DNA of 64,000 nucleotides, taken from Cinnamomum chago. Taxonomy: Eukaryota > Streptophyta > Magnoliopsida > Laurales > Lauraceae. Below are positions 11,801-23,171 of the stretch, one piece after another; position 1 is the first letter of the stretch; every line of letters begins with the position of its first letter. The translations under genes and the position numbers were made by a program. The stretch spans positions 68,836,001 to 68,900,000 of the forward strand of contig CP142451.1 in assembly GCA_038049695.1 (NCBI GenBank), in the 5' to 3' direction. Below the pieces are notes generated by a model. That model ran no database searches. It had not been told where the DNA came from and worked only from the letters and a program-made list of their open reading frames with translations.

Positions 11801-13567
11801 TGTTAGTTTTATGGTCTCAATACCAGTAAATGATGAATAAATTGATTAATTTCTTTATTTATCAATATATATTATTGCCTTCCTTTCATGAGATGAATGG
11901 TGTTTTATTACTTGTTTGCACATAAACCAATACGAATAACATAATGATTCATGAGATGAATCGGAGTCCACAAGTATACTAGATGTAATATATGTGTGTG
12001 GATGAGATCCACATACAGGAGACATGTATTGCAAATCTTATACTTAAATATCTTTACAACCAGTGATGAGATTGGGCATCTCATCTGACAAGGTTGCAGC
12101 ACTTTGATCACTATGAGATAGTGTGATTTGTCTTAATCATCAGAATGTAAGATTCTGGATCATGGTGCTGGTACATTGGATGTATTGAAGGACCATGAGA
12201 AGCACCTTATATACACTGTCTTTACTTTAAAGTCTGCTCTCATAATTCCCTAGCAATAGGCTCATAATCCTGAGACATTAATGAACTCAAGTTTCTATCT
12301 ATTCATTTGCTTTGAGTCACCAATGAGTAAGGCCAATTGTAGGTCAACTCCTCGGTGATTTGGGTACCTGGTAGTAGAGTTGTGGGAACATTCAATGGTC
12401 AAGATGGAATCTATCTTTAATATCCCCTTGTGCCAATTAATGGATTTATCATTGGTAAGTGCGCACCCATTCTACTTAAGAGTTAATTGGATCGGTACCA
12501 AATGATCATTATAATTAATTGGGGCTCAAGGATAATAAGATATGGATCTATTTTGGTGGACAGGTCCAATTGATACATGGATATAGATGGAGGGGCCTAC
12601 TTGTGGTAATTGGGAAGTTTAGGGTCTTCATTGTAATGTATTCCTAAGACTGGAGTTCAATTACATTTATATAGTGGAGTTATTTACAATTAACTGTGGG
12701 CCCGGATTGTACATGAGATGTGGGGTCGCGTGTCCCAGTTGGAGCCAGTTTTCTAAGGAATCCCTAGTGGTCCCCACGCTAGCCCAAGATATTAGAAAGA
12801 TACTAATTATAGTAGAACTCTAAAAGGAAATAGAAAGTTACTATTTCTATTTGAAGTGAGACTTCTAATACTGGTAATAGTAAGTTACTAATTATTAATG
12901 GAAGTGAGACTTCTATTTTAATTAGTAAAAGAGGAAGTTACTAATCATATTTGAAGTAAGACCTTTAATTGTGATTTGGTAAGCAACTAATTGTTATGGA
13001 AGTAAGACTTCTATTTCAATTAGTAAGAGGAGGTTGCTTAAGTGTTATAAAAGGAGAGAGAGGAGGCTTGGACGTCCCATACATTGATTCCACCTAGGGA
13101 TTCACGCCCATCAGCATCTTCCTCTCTTGTGCAAGTTGTTGCACATCTCTTCCCTCTTCTAGCTTCTCTTCTAGTTTCCGCTAGGGTTTTTCTCTTGGAG
13201 ATTCCACCATCTTCTTGAGAAAAAAGAATCTGATACGGGTCATAGCGTGGAAGATCAAAAGGTGTTGGAGATTCTAATTATTTGATTAGTGAATGTGTTC
13301 ATCATCAAAGAAAGAATTCAAATTCTCCATTAGAGCACAACTAAGCTCCAAAGGTATAATCTACATCCTTGTATGTTGTGGATTTCGTGGTTGCATGTTT
13401 AGGTGTTGTTTTCTATCTTCTAGATAGGTTATATTGTTGTACATGATTTATGAGTTTGAGGGATTGCATCCTGGATTGGGTTTATTGCCTTCTAGATAGT
13501 TGATCCCTGCATCAAGTGGGTCATAAGTTTTTTAAACCTATCTGAATGGCCCACCTATTTTCCAACA
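11801..13567 (+). mobile_element. Solo LTR, probably Copia type, with TATA box
   Basis: The insertion splits ORF2 between the endonuclease and the following region. It begins TGTTAGTTTTATGG and ends ATTTTCCAACA, a common form of Copia LTR ends. The TSD is imperfect: ACTT lies next to both ends, but a clean 5-bp match is missing. TTATAAAAGGAGAG at about 13043 is a TATA box followed by a plausible R/U5 region. There is no coding capacity. Length 1767 bp. Confidence 0.7.
13043..13054 (+). promoter_or_regulatory. TATA box of solo LTR
   Basis: TTATAAAAGGAG lies about 520 bases before the LTR end, with leader-like CT-rich sequence beginning about 60 bases downstream. It is the expected U3/R promoter of the solo LTR and could fire into the LINE remnant. 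Confidence 0.45.
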
Positions 13568-16156
13568 ACTTCAACTATTGGAGCAAGATACCTGGGTTCT
13601 TTGAAACTGTAAAAAAATGCATGGAACACTGATGTACGTGGAACGGAAGCTTAGATTGGTAAAGCTTCAACTTATTGAATGGAAAACTGCATAGTCTTCA
13701 TTATCCACTAGAATCTCAGAAGCAACCATTGAGTTGGAAAATATTCAAGACTCTTTGGTAGGAGACCCAAATAATGTTGATCTTCTTGAAAAAGAATGCA
13801 CAGTAACCATTGAGTTGGAAAATATTCAAAACTCTTTGGTAGGAGACCCAAATAATGTTTATCTTCTGGAAAAAGAATGCACAACAAGATATCACCTTGA
13901 TCATGTTATGCAGGCAGAGGAAAGTATGTATAAACAACGATCACGTGATATAGCGGTTAACGTGGGGGATAACAACACAAAGTATTTTTACCGTCTTATG
14001 CGTAAGAGGCAAAATCAGGCTTTCATTTCTCAAATTGTGGATATGGAAGGTAACACTTATTCTGAACCTCCAGGTATTACTGCAGCTTTTGTTTCTCATT
14101 TTGAAAAGATATTGGCTCCTAACATTGAAAATCAACATCCTGATCTTACTCATGTTATTCCTCATGCTTATGTTATTGAGGCGGATTCACAAATGCTATT
14201 GAAGCCAGTCACAGTATCTGAAATTGAAGGAGCTATTAAAATGCAAATTCAAATAAAGCTCCTGGCCCAGATGGTTTCAATGCTCATTTCTTCAAGGTAT
14301 GCTGGCCAATCATAGGAAAGGCTGTTTGTGACAGCATCATAGAACTTTTCAAGCATGGGTCTATGCTCAAGCAATTGAAGCATACTTTTATAGTATTGGT
14401 TCCCAAAAGTGAAGATGCTAGATCACCAGATAAACTCAGACCTATTGCTTTCACTAATGAGCTGTACAAAATCATTTCTCTCATTTTAATGAATAGGCCG
14501 AACCCAATCATCACAAAGATTGTGGGTCCTATGCAATCAGCGTTTGTTCCAGGTAGAAACATTTCTGATAACATCCTTTGAGCCCAAGATCTTATCCATA
14601 ACTGTCATCTCGATCGAGGAATACCTCGAATGTGCATAAAGCTTGATCTGGCTAAAGCTTATGATAGTGTTCGATGGGATTTCCTAGAGGCTGCTCTTCA
14701 AGCTCTTCATTTTCCAATTCATATTATAAAATTGATTATGGAATGTGTTACTAGAGCCCAGTTTTCAGTTCTGGTTAATGGATGCTCTGAAGGTTTCTTC
14801 AAAGGCACTAGAGGGTTAAGATAGGGATGTCCCCTCTCTCCATTTCTCTTAACCATAGTGATGGAGTCCTTCTCAATTATGATGGATAAGTATGCTACCT
14901 CTCATATGATCGCCTCCCCTTTTGTAAAAGGAAATACTACAATCTCACATTTGATGTTTGTTGATGATCTCATTGTTTTTAGCAAAGCTTCTCATTATGC
15001 AGCAGCAAACCTCAAGCACTTCTTTGATCACTTCAAGAACTTTACAGGGCTAGGAGTTAATTGGTCAAAAAGTGCAATCTTCTTTGCAAATTGCAGCCAA
15101 GATGATGAAATGTCTACATCCTCAATTTTGAATGTGCCAATAGCAAAGCTGCTAATCAGATATCTAGGGATTCCTCTATCTTCCAAAAGATTGAATTTCA
15201 ATGATTATCAGCCTCTTCTCTCCAAGATTCAACAACGACTGGCAGGGTGGAAAGCTAAAGTTTTGTCTTATGTTGGTAGGGTTGAGTTGATCAAATCCAC
15301 TATATTATCCTTTCATCTTTTCTGGGCATCTGTTTATATGCTTCCTCAAGCTATTGACCGTCAGGTAAGAGATTTTTTCTGGAATTGTTGGTCTTCTAGA
15401 TATATTCACCCTATTGCATTGGATTCCATATGTCAACCAATATCCATGGGGGGTCTAGGTATTAGATCCATGTATGGAACATCAAAGGCAGCCCTTTTAA
15501 AGCAAGTTTGGAATATTATTCTTAATAAGACAACTTGCTTGAATATTTGGGTCAATGCAAGATATTTGAATGGCAAATCTTTTTGGGATGATCCAATTCA
15601 AAATCATGTTTCATGGGGATGGAAGAGCATTCTAGAACTCCGGCCAGTTGCAAAGAACCACATTAAATTCTTGATTGGAAATGGGCATATTACTAAATTT
15701 TGGTTGGATCCATGGCTAAATGGTGGAAGACTCAAAGATTGCTATGGGGATACAACAGTTTATGACATGGGTCATGGAATTGATGTTTGTGTGCAACGAT
15801 TTATTCATGAAGGAAATTGAAGGAAATTGGAGGTTTCCTACTCCAACGTCCAACGCCCTTATGGAAATCTTTCAAATCATTACTCAAGAGCTTGAACCAT
15901 GTAGTGAGTTTGAAGATGAAATTGTTTGGACCTTAGAGGATACAGGGAATTTTACTTTAAATTCAGCTTGCAAAATGGTTTACGGATTCACTGACCAAGC
16001 CATTCAATGGCTTTCATTGATATGGTTTAAGGGATGTATTAAGAAGCATTCAATGTGTGCTTGGACGTTCTCTAAAAGAAGACTTAAAACAAAAAAGTTC
16101 CTTCTCCAACGGAATGTGCCTTTGACTGGTTCATTTTATACTAAAAACATACTTTA
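13568..16156 (+). pseudogene. LINE ORF2, reverse transcriptase to zf-RVT
   Basis: This resumes ORF2 after the solo LTR. From about 13950 it matches plant L1: GDNNTKYFYR, then APGPDGFNAHFFK (across a frame shift near 14260), LVPKSEDA, LRPIAFTNELYKI, QSAFVPGRNISDN, KLDLAKAYDSVRWDF, RGLR-stop-GCPLSPFLL, and the catalytic FVDDLIVF (about 14957). The L1 active site is usually F/YADD; here it is FVDD. Downstream are SKSAIFF, LGIPLSSKRL, WKAKVLSYVGRVELIKS and GGLGIRSM. Stops at 14580 and 14820 and a frameshift near 15820 break it. A duplicated 81-bp unit lies at its start, and a zf-RVT-like segment is interrupted by the LTR at 16157. Confidence 0.9.
13724..13885 (+). repeat. In-frame 81-bp tandem duplication in LINE ORF2
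   Basis: Two copies start at 13724 and 13805 (both aaccattgagttggaaaat). The period is 81 bp, or 27 codons, so the reading frame is kept. The copies differ at a few positions (for example GTTGAT versus GTTTAT), so the duplication is old. The usual ORF2 has one copy of this spacer between endonuclease and reverse transcriptase. Confidence 0.85.
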
Positions 16157-17443
16157 TGTATTTGTCTTTGACTGGTTCATTTTTAGTATATTTTGTCTTC
16201 TCATCTAACTGAGATTTTATATGGGCAAATGGTTGCATTATTAATTACTATGCATGTGAGTGTCTTTTATTCTATAAAGTAGACAAGTTGGTGTGTAGAG
16301 TTTTGTTTACACACGGAAGACTTATTTGTTGGTTCTTATAGAATATAAGTTGTTGTTCACAATCTAGATGGATTTGGACACACCATCGGTACGATTGTAG
16401 CATGATGTTTCAGCAGACTTGTCTTGGCTACGGGAAACAATATAGTTTCGACTCATTATGTTAGTATGCTTTGTGTGTATTGAACAAGACCGTGTTTTTG
16501 GGTTTATTGTCTTTATACTAACTATATAAGATGATGAGCATCCAAATGATTATTATGAGTGTTTATGCTCTTAATCCCAACATAAATAATAGATACATAC
16601 ATTTAGTGTTTGGCATTTTGATTTACGAAGGAGTGAGATCTTTTATGGGTCAACAATCTCAGTGAATTGGATGACTACAGTACGTGTATGGTGGATATTA
16701 GTTTATTGACGGAATCCACATCCCGTAATAGGGATTGATGATATCCCCTTGATGAAACTTTTAAGTTTTGATTATGTCAAACCCTGCAAGTGGACTTTGT
16801 GTCTGACATATCAAATAAGTTAAGTGTAAGGTCTCAAGGAATTATAAATATATCGATTAAATATACATGTCATTAATTATTTAATTTAATGAAAATCTGA
16901 AATCTTAACGTGGAGAGATTAATAAGCATTTAATAACAAGAAGCTCGAAATATTATTTTGAGAATAAGGACATGAGTGCAATTATAATTCTTTAGTGGAC
17001 TGGATTGTAATTTATGGAACTAGAATTCTAATTTGGGTCGAATTAGGTTTTCCTATTTCCATAGGAGCATATCCTTGTTTCCTTCTTAAGGTCCCTATTG
17101 TAGCCTATAAATATACGTTACTACTCTCTAGGTTTATATACAAGAATAAGAAGAGAGAAATCTCAGCTTTGGAGAGAAGAGGAGAATTCGTAGAAGAGGC
17201 CCACTCCCTGGTACGAGTTTAAGCATATAGGAATACAGTAGAAGATCTTGAGGTTTTTGGATTGCTGTAAGATCGAGATCAAAATAGAGAGATCTCGCAG
17301 GCATGATTTAATCTTATTCGTTCAAGATTATTTCCGCAGTGATCTATACGTAATATCTAGAGATCCTAATTTCTACTCGTTTCCAACACTTTAAAAGAAT
17401 ACTTAAAACAAAAGAGTTCCTTCTCCAAGGGAATGTGCCTTGT
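16074..17443 (+). repeat. Second short duplication in LINE, split by solo LTR
   Basis: A segment reading 'cttaaaacaaaa.agttcc' and 'ttctccaa.ggaatgtgcct' occurs at about 16080-16130 and again at 17400-17443. Removing the solo LTR and one TSD copy leaves the two units in tandem, about 82 bases apart. The right copy continues in frame into the CALCDATWESDLHL region, so the left copy is the extra one. Confidence 0.75.
16157..17388 (+). mobile_element. Solo LTR, Copia-like, TSD CTTTA
   Basis: It starts TGTATTTG and ends GTTTCCAACA, and is flanked by CTTTA at 16152-16156 and 17389-17393. A TATA box (CTATAAATATAC, about 17104) is followed by a leader with GAGAGAAATCTC motifs. No protein is encoded. 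Length 1232 bp. It interrupts the zf-RVT part of the LINE. Confidence 0.88.
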
Positions 17444-17905
17444 GATTCAAATTGTGCTCTATGTGATGCTACATGGGAGAGTGATTTACATTTAATGATC
17501 CAATGCCCATATTCTAAATCGGTTTGGACGTCCATCCTCACCAAACTAAATTTGACCCCTATTGATTATGAGAACCCACTACAGCTGATGCAATCTGTAT
17601 TTCTTCGATTAAACCAAGGCAAAAAGGATATTCAAACAGTTGGGAAACTTGTTGTGAATGCTTTTATTTGGCACATTTGGGCGGAAAGAAATGGGAGAAT
17701 TTTAACAATTAATGCAAACACAAATGTTTCCGTGACACAGAAAATTCTTAAAACTGTTTGTAGTAGGATTCTTTATATTGGGTTACAATTACCAGAAGAG
17801 ATCATTAGTCACTGGAACTTCCCAGCAAATGATCAGAACAAATTCCATTTCCCTTTGGAAGTGATGAATCACGGATGGAGATTGTCCATAACCAGTGTGG
17901 GGTAG
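17393..17905 (+). pseudogene. LINE ORF2 C-terminal zf-RVT and tail
   Basis: The frame reads CDSNCALCDATWESDLHLMIQCPYSKSVW, the zinc-binding reverse-transcriptase C-terminal module of plant L1 elements (C-x3-C-x2-C, then H and C). The terminal segment follows, with AFIWHIWAERNGRI. It is continuous in itself but cut off from the rest of ORF2 by the solo LTR and the local duplication. It stops at 17905. Confidence 0.85.
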
Positions 17906-18422
17906 CTTGTGGTTGGAATCTTATGGAGAGAAATTAATATTCCAATGGGCGCTCAGATTAAGCAAACTGTCAACTACTATTCGGCAATTCCTCAAATTTT
18001 GCAGATTATTCCAAACTATGTGACACAAATAACTATTCGTCATTAACTAAGGTGATGCTTAATCCTTCCAATTCTGATTGGAATGTGAGGTTTCAAGTTA
18101 GAAGGTTTCACTCGGCGATTACAAGATTTGATCAAATGCAGATTTCGAAGACTCATCCTTACATTTTGCGGTTTAGCAAGTTTATTAGCAGAAAAATTGT
18201 TAACTCAACTCATATAAATAATGATGAAATTGAAAATTTAATTTCAACTTGTGCCCAGGTTGTGGCCGTAGACAAGTCTTTTTTATTCAATACTTTTCTT
18301 GTTTCTTTGCTAAGGGGTATGCCCTTTGGAAGCCTCTATCAGCCTATTGGAGGGTAGACTTCCTTTTCTGTATTCTATTTCTTTTGAAAATTTGAAGAAC
18401 TAACTTAATATTTAAAAAAAAA
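17906..18422 (+). mobile_element. LINE 3' end and poly(A) tail
   Basis: Sequence between the ORF2 stop and the A9 tract. It contains a 101-codon reading frame (18052-18357) without a recognised domain; its position suggests a LINE 3' extension. The A tract at 18414-18422 is immediately followed by satellite sequence, which marks the LINE insertion edge. Confidence 0.7.
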
Positions 18423-21193
18423 GATATCTCAAAGCATCCTACAATACGTATCTCAAGCCAGAATCTCATCAAATGGATCTCGAGGCGAAATACGACACTA
18501 GGATACCTGAAACCTCTTTTAGTATAAACAGTTATCCCAGATTTTTCTAGAGGGAGTCTTTGGACCGAGAGTTGGATAAAATACAGAGTAGAGTCAACAA
18601 TTTCCTAGAACCGCTTCGATTGTGGTTTCATACAAAAGTCGCCCAACGCACTGGTTCCAAACTTTAAAAACACTGTATCCCCTGTACTGTTATCCTAACC
18701 CAAGAATTTTCCGACACCCGTTTTAAACCGAAAAGTATCTCAAAATATCCTAAAATGCGTATCTCTACCCAGAATCCCTTCAAACCAATTTCGAGGCGAA
18801 AAACTAGACTAGAATACCTGAAACCCCTTTCAGAGCAAAAAGTGATCCCGGATTTTTTGAGAGGGAGTCTTTAGACCGGGAGTTGCTTGAAACACAGTGT
18901 AAAGTCAACAGTTTCCTAGAGCCAAATAGACTGTGGTTTCATACAATAGTAGCCTACAAACCGCCCAAAGCACGAGTTTTACCCTTTAAAAACGCCAAAC
19001 TCCATGAAGTGTTTTCCTAACGCACGATTCGCCTGAAGCCCGTTTTAAACCGAAATGTATCTCAAAGTATCCTAAAATGCATATCTCAAGCCAGAATCCC
19101 ATCAAACGGGTCTCGAGGCGAAATACGACACTAGGATACCTGAAACCCCTTTCATTGTAAACAGTTATCCCAGATTTTTCTAAAAGGAGTCTTTCAACCG
19201 AGAGTTGCATGAAAAACAGTGTAGAGTCAACAATTTCCTAGAACCGCTTAGATTATGGTTTCATACAAAAGCCGCCCGAGGCACGGGTTCTAGACTTTAA
19301 AAGCACTGTATCCCCTGTACTGTTATCCTAATCCAAGAATCGACAGACACCCGTTTTAAACCGAAAAGTATCTCGAAATATCCTAAAACGCGTATCTCTA
19401 CCCACAATCCCTTCAAACGAATTTCCAGGCGAAAGACTAGACTAGGATACCCGAAACCCCTTTCAGAGCAAAACGTGATCTTGGATTTTTCTAAAGGGAG
19501 TCTTTGGACCGGGAGTTGCTTGAAACACAGTGTAGAGTCAACAATTTCCTAGAGCCAAATAGACTGCCGTTTTGTACAATAGTAGCCTACAAACCGCCTG
19601 AAGCACGGCTTTTACCCTTTAAAAACGCCAAACTCCCTAAAGTGTTTCCTAACGCACGATTCGCCTGAAGCCCGTTTTAAACCAAAACGTAGCCCAAAGT
19701 ATCCTAAAATGCATATCTCAAGCCATAATCCGATCAAACGGATCTCGAGGCAAAATACGAAACTAGGATACCTGAAACCCCCTTTAGTATAAAAAGTTAT
19801 CCCAGATTTTTCGAGCTAGAGTCTTTGGACAGAGAGTTGCATGAAAAACAGTGTAGGGTCAACAATTTCCTAGAACCACTTAGATTGTGGTTTCATACAA
19901 AATCCGCCCAAGGCACAAGTTCCAGACTTTAAAAACACCGTATCCCCTGTACTGTTATCCTAACCCAAGAATCGCCCAACACCCGTTTTAAACCTAAAAG
20001 TATCTTGAAATATCCTGAAATGCGTATCTCTACTCAAAATCCCTTCAAACGAATTTCGAGGCGAAAGACTGGACTAGGATACCCGAAACCCCTTTCAGAG
20101 AAAAAAAGTGATGCCGGATTTTTCTAGAGGGAGTCTATAGACCAAGAGTTGCTTGAAACACGGTGTAGAGTCAAAAATTTCCTAGAGCCAAATAGACTGT
20201 GATTTCGTACAATAGTAGCTTACAAACCGCCCGAAGCACGGGTTTTACCCTTTAAAAATGCCGAACTCCCTGAAGTGGTTTCCTAATGCACGATTCGCCT
20301 GAAGCCCATTTTAAACCGAAAAGTATCTCAAAGTATCCTAATATGCATATCTCAAGCTAGAATCCCATCAAAAGGATCTCGAGGCGAAATAAGACACTAT
20401 GATACCTGAAACCCCTTTTAGTATAAACAGTTATCCCAGATTTTTCTAGATGGAGTCTTTGGACCGAGAGTTGCATGAAAAACAATGTAGAGTCAACAAT
20501 TTCCTAGAACCACTTAGATTGTGGTTTCATACAAAAGCCGCTCGAGGCACGGGTTCTAAACTTTAAAAACACTGTATCCCCTATATTGTTATCCTAATCC
20601 AAGAATCGCCCGACACCTGTTTTACACCTAAAAGTATCTCGAATTATCCTAAAATGCGTATCTCTACCCAGAATCCCTTCAAACAAATTTCAAGGCGAAA
20701 GACTAGATTAGGATACTTGAAACCCCTTTCAGAACAAAAAGTGATCCTGGATTTTTCTAGAGGGAGTCTTTAGCCCGAGAGTTGCTTGAAACACGATATA
20801 GAGTCAAAAATTTCTTAGAGCCAAATAGACTGTGGTTTTGTACAATAATAGCCTACAAACCACTCGAAGCACGGGTTTTACCCTTTAAAAACACCGAACT
20901 CCCTGAAGTGTTTTCCTAACGCATGATTCGCCCGAAGCCCATTTTAAACCGAAAAGTATCTCAATGTATCCTAAAATGCGTATCTCAAGCCAGAATCCCA
21001 TCAAACGGATCTCGAGGCTTAATATGACACTAGGATATCTGATACCCCTTTTAGTAAAAATAGTTATCCCATATTTTTCTAGATGGAGTCTTTGGACCGA
21101 GAGTTGCATGAAGAGTCAATAATTTCCTAGAACCGCTTAGATTGTGGTTTCATACAAAAGCCGCTCGAGGCACGGGTTCTAGACTTTAAGAGT
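18423..21193. repeat. Satellite array, dimeric 633-bp unit (left part)
   Basis: Two related monomers of about 316 bp alternate. Type A contains 'gtatcccctgtactgttatcc' and type B 'aactccctgaagtg.tttcc'. The type A phrase starts at about 18675, 19308, 19940 and 20574, so the higher-order unit is about 633 bp. Both monomers share 'aagtatctc.aa.tatcctaaaa', 'ggatacc.gaaacccctttc', 'gattttttctagagggagtctt' in variant form and 'caatttcctaga.cc'. Copies differ by roughly 5-15 percent by eye. Short reading frames on the minus strand recur once per unit and are not genes. Confidence 0.9.
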
Positions 21194-21869
21194 CACTACA
21201 AAAAAAATGTCTTAATGAGTCACTTTTAAAGTGTCTTAAAAAGTGGTTTGTGTCGCTTTTCTGATTACTATGCAAGCGTCTTATCGCCAGCGTCACTAAA
21301 AGTTCGTAAAAGCGTCTCAAGAAATACATTTGTTATGTCAGTTTCTATTATCAAAGTGACACAAAAAAATGGTTACTTGTGTCACTTTAACCCAAAAGTG
21401 ACACTGAAATAACTTAAAAGCGTCACAAGAAATATGCTCAATATGTTGTTTTCGGACCAAAAGTGACACAAGTAGTCATCAGTTGTGACAGTTTCCATAG
21501 AAGCGAGATACCATCCATTTTTTTAAAAAAAAAATGCAATATATACATTACTAATAATATGCTGCAGTATGGATACACTTTCAATAAAAATGCAATAATA
21601 GCTTGTTTAATGTTCAAGCAAAGCTCAAGTCAAGCTACCTCTTGCTCTCAAGTTCACACGCAAACACTATTAGATTTTATAGTTTCAGGGAGAAAATTAT
21701 AACAAATCACAAGTTTACAAGTACTTGATAAAAAACCAACACTATCACAACCATTTCTACATGAATCTAATCAATCAATGATATGAGAAGACATAACAAA
21801 TTTAGGAACGACAAATAAAAGTTCCACAAACCATGAAACTGACACCTTCATGTAAAATAATGGAGGAAT

Positions 21870-22774
21870 GACAGACCAACATAATGGGAGTATAGTGTTG
21901 GAAGGAAAGGATGATCCAGCATCTGTAATATCTCTCTTTCTGTCTGAGCCCTCACCATCTTTTTTCTGCTTGCTAATAAATCATTATCCATGACCTTTAA
22001 CGCAAAAAGGCATTTTGTACCAATTAGCTCAGCAAGATAGACAGTACCAATATCTCCACAACCAAGCCTCTTGAGCAGCTTAAAGTGGCTCAGTCCCAAG
22101 CTACCATGTTGTGTCTCAACATGTCGAATGGCTTCCCATTTTGAATCTTTTGACATGTGAGGTCTATTGCCACTACAACTGGAGCTAGTCAGATTGCTCT
22201 CCTCACTAATGCTAGTGCTGCTGCTGTTGTACTCACCAATACTACTACTTTTTGAGCTTTGGGAAGACTCCCCCTTTCCTTTACAACTATTTGAACTGAC
22301 ATAATACCTACTTGAACTTACCTTAAGATTAAGATTTCTACTGCCAGATGCTAGAGAAACAGATTCTTTCTTTGCATTCTTCTGGGTACAGTCATCAATG
22401 TGGCGGCTAGATTTACTTGTACCATGGCCATCTGAGATACTGTCAACTTGGGCACATGTATTCAAACTTCTGGTAACAGATTTTACACCCTGCTTTGCTT
22501 TCACCTTACTGGAGGTCTTCTTCCTATGGATTGGGTTGATTTTACGCGGACTCCCAATTGAGTTGCTCCATTTAGAACTAGTATTTGAGCTAGAAGCATG
22601 ATCCAGATTTTCTTTTGTCCCAGCTTCTGATGCAGATGTTTTGCATGCACCTGATGAGGCTGGCTCAGTGACATCTCGAGATGATGTCTTTGCCTTTGTT
22701 AGTTTCAAAGTTTTCGTATACACACAACGAGGAGAAAAAGAAGTACTCGGATCCAACGATTCAGACTTAGACAC
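21870..22774 (-). pseudogene. Captured AGC-VIII kinase fragment (KIPK/D6PK-like), C-terminal part
   Basis: The minus-strand frame carries a long Ser-rich region and then the start of a protein kinase domain: [18 protein letters not shown] (glycine loop; the usual GxGxxG reads GCGDIG), FALKVMDND (catalytic Lys of subdomain II), [19 protein letters not shown]. The wording matches plant AGC-VIII kinases of the KIPK/D6PK group, which act in auxin transport and cell polarity. The match stops after FLPTLY at about 21880, and unrelated residues run to a stop at 21848. The catalytic loop, activation segment and C-terminal lobe are absent, so no kinase activity is possible. Confidence 0.85.
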
Positions 22775-23171
22775 TTTTGGGTCTGTGAAATGCAGCCATC
22801 TCTGAAGCCTGTGAAATGCATAGCCCTCTTAATGCCTGCTTCAAGCTCACAGATTCAGAAATACCGATACCGGATGCTTGTGGTATCCCAACTCTAATTG
22901 GCTTCTTTTGGGTGTTCTTTCGCAATGATCTTGCTCCTACTTGGCGTGAAGGACCCAAACCCCTTGAAGTTTTAAGCTCTATTGCCTTGAGAAGCTGATC
23001 AAGGTCGTATTCTAGTGAATTATGCTCTGAAGTTGGCATGAGATTATTTTGAGCCCTTTCATTCATTCTCAATTTGAAACTTAAAGAGATCGGCCCTTTC
23101 AAATGCTGAACCATATCTACTTCTTCCTTCACTTCAATTATCTCGGAAGTACCAGCAGATGAGCCCGTTTT
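22767..23171 (-). pseudogene. Captured kinase fragment, N-terminal exon part
   Basis: The frame reads KTGSSAGTSEIIEVKEE, then LEYDLDQLLKAIELK, and ends in [20 protein letters not shown], a phrase I recognise from the N-terminal half of KIPK-type kinases. It overlaps the downstream fragment in another frame at 22767-22774, so a 1-2-base indel separates them. A splice acceptor (attccag on the minus strand) lies next to 23172, which marks the exon's 5' edge. The captured DNA therefore still contains an intron. Confidence 0.8.

Larger units (their letters stand above)
6479..18422 (+). mobile_element. L1-type LINE, decayed and nested with several LTRs
   Basis: Fragments of one plus-strand non-LTR retrotransposon run in the expected order: ORF1 (DUF4283-like, zinc knuckle-like), endonuclease, reverse transcriptase, zf-RVT-like region, 3' end and an A9 tract at 18414-18422. 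The 5' end is outside the window, because the Tekay-like element interrupts ORF1 at 6478/6479. Solo LTRs at 7132-10614, 11801-13567 and 16157-17388 split it further. Beyond the A tract the sequence is satellite, so the LINE appears to have inserted into the satellite array. Many stops and frameshifts show that it is inactive. Confidence 0.88.

Noticed and set aside
11801-13567. LINE-internal intron or spacer instead of an LTR
   Set aside because: TG...CA ends, TATA box and leader-like sequence fit an LTR; LINEs do not carry introns. The TSD is imperfect, so confidence was lowered.
18986-21109. Conserved 74-codon minus-strand frames recurring in the satellite (MQLSV.RL.LEKSGIT)
   Set aside because: They recur because the 633-bp unit recurs; copies have different stops and no domain. 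Satellite by-product.
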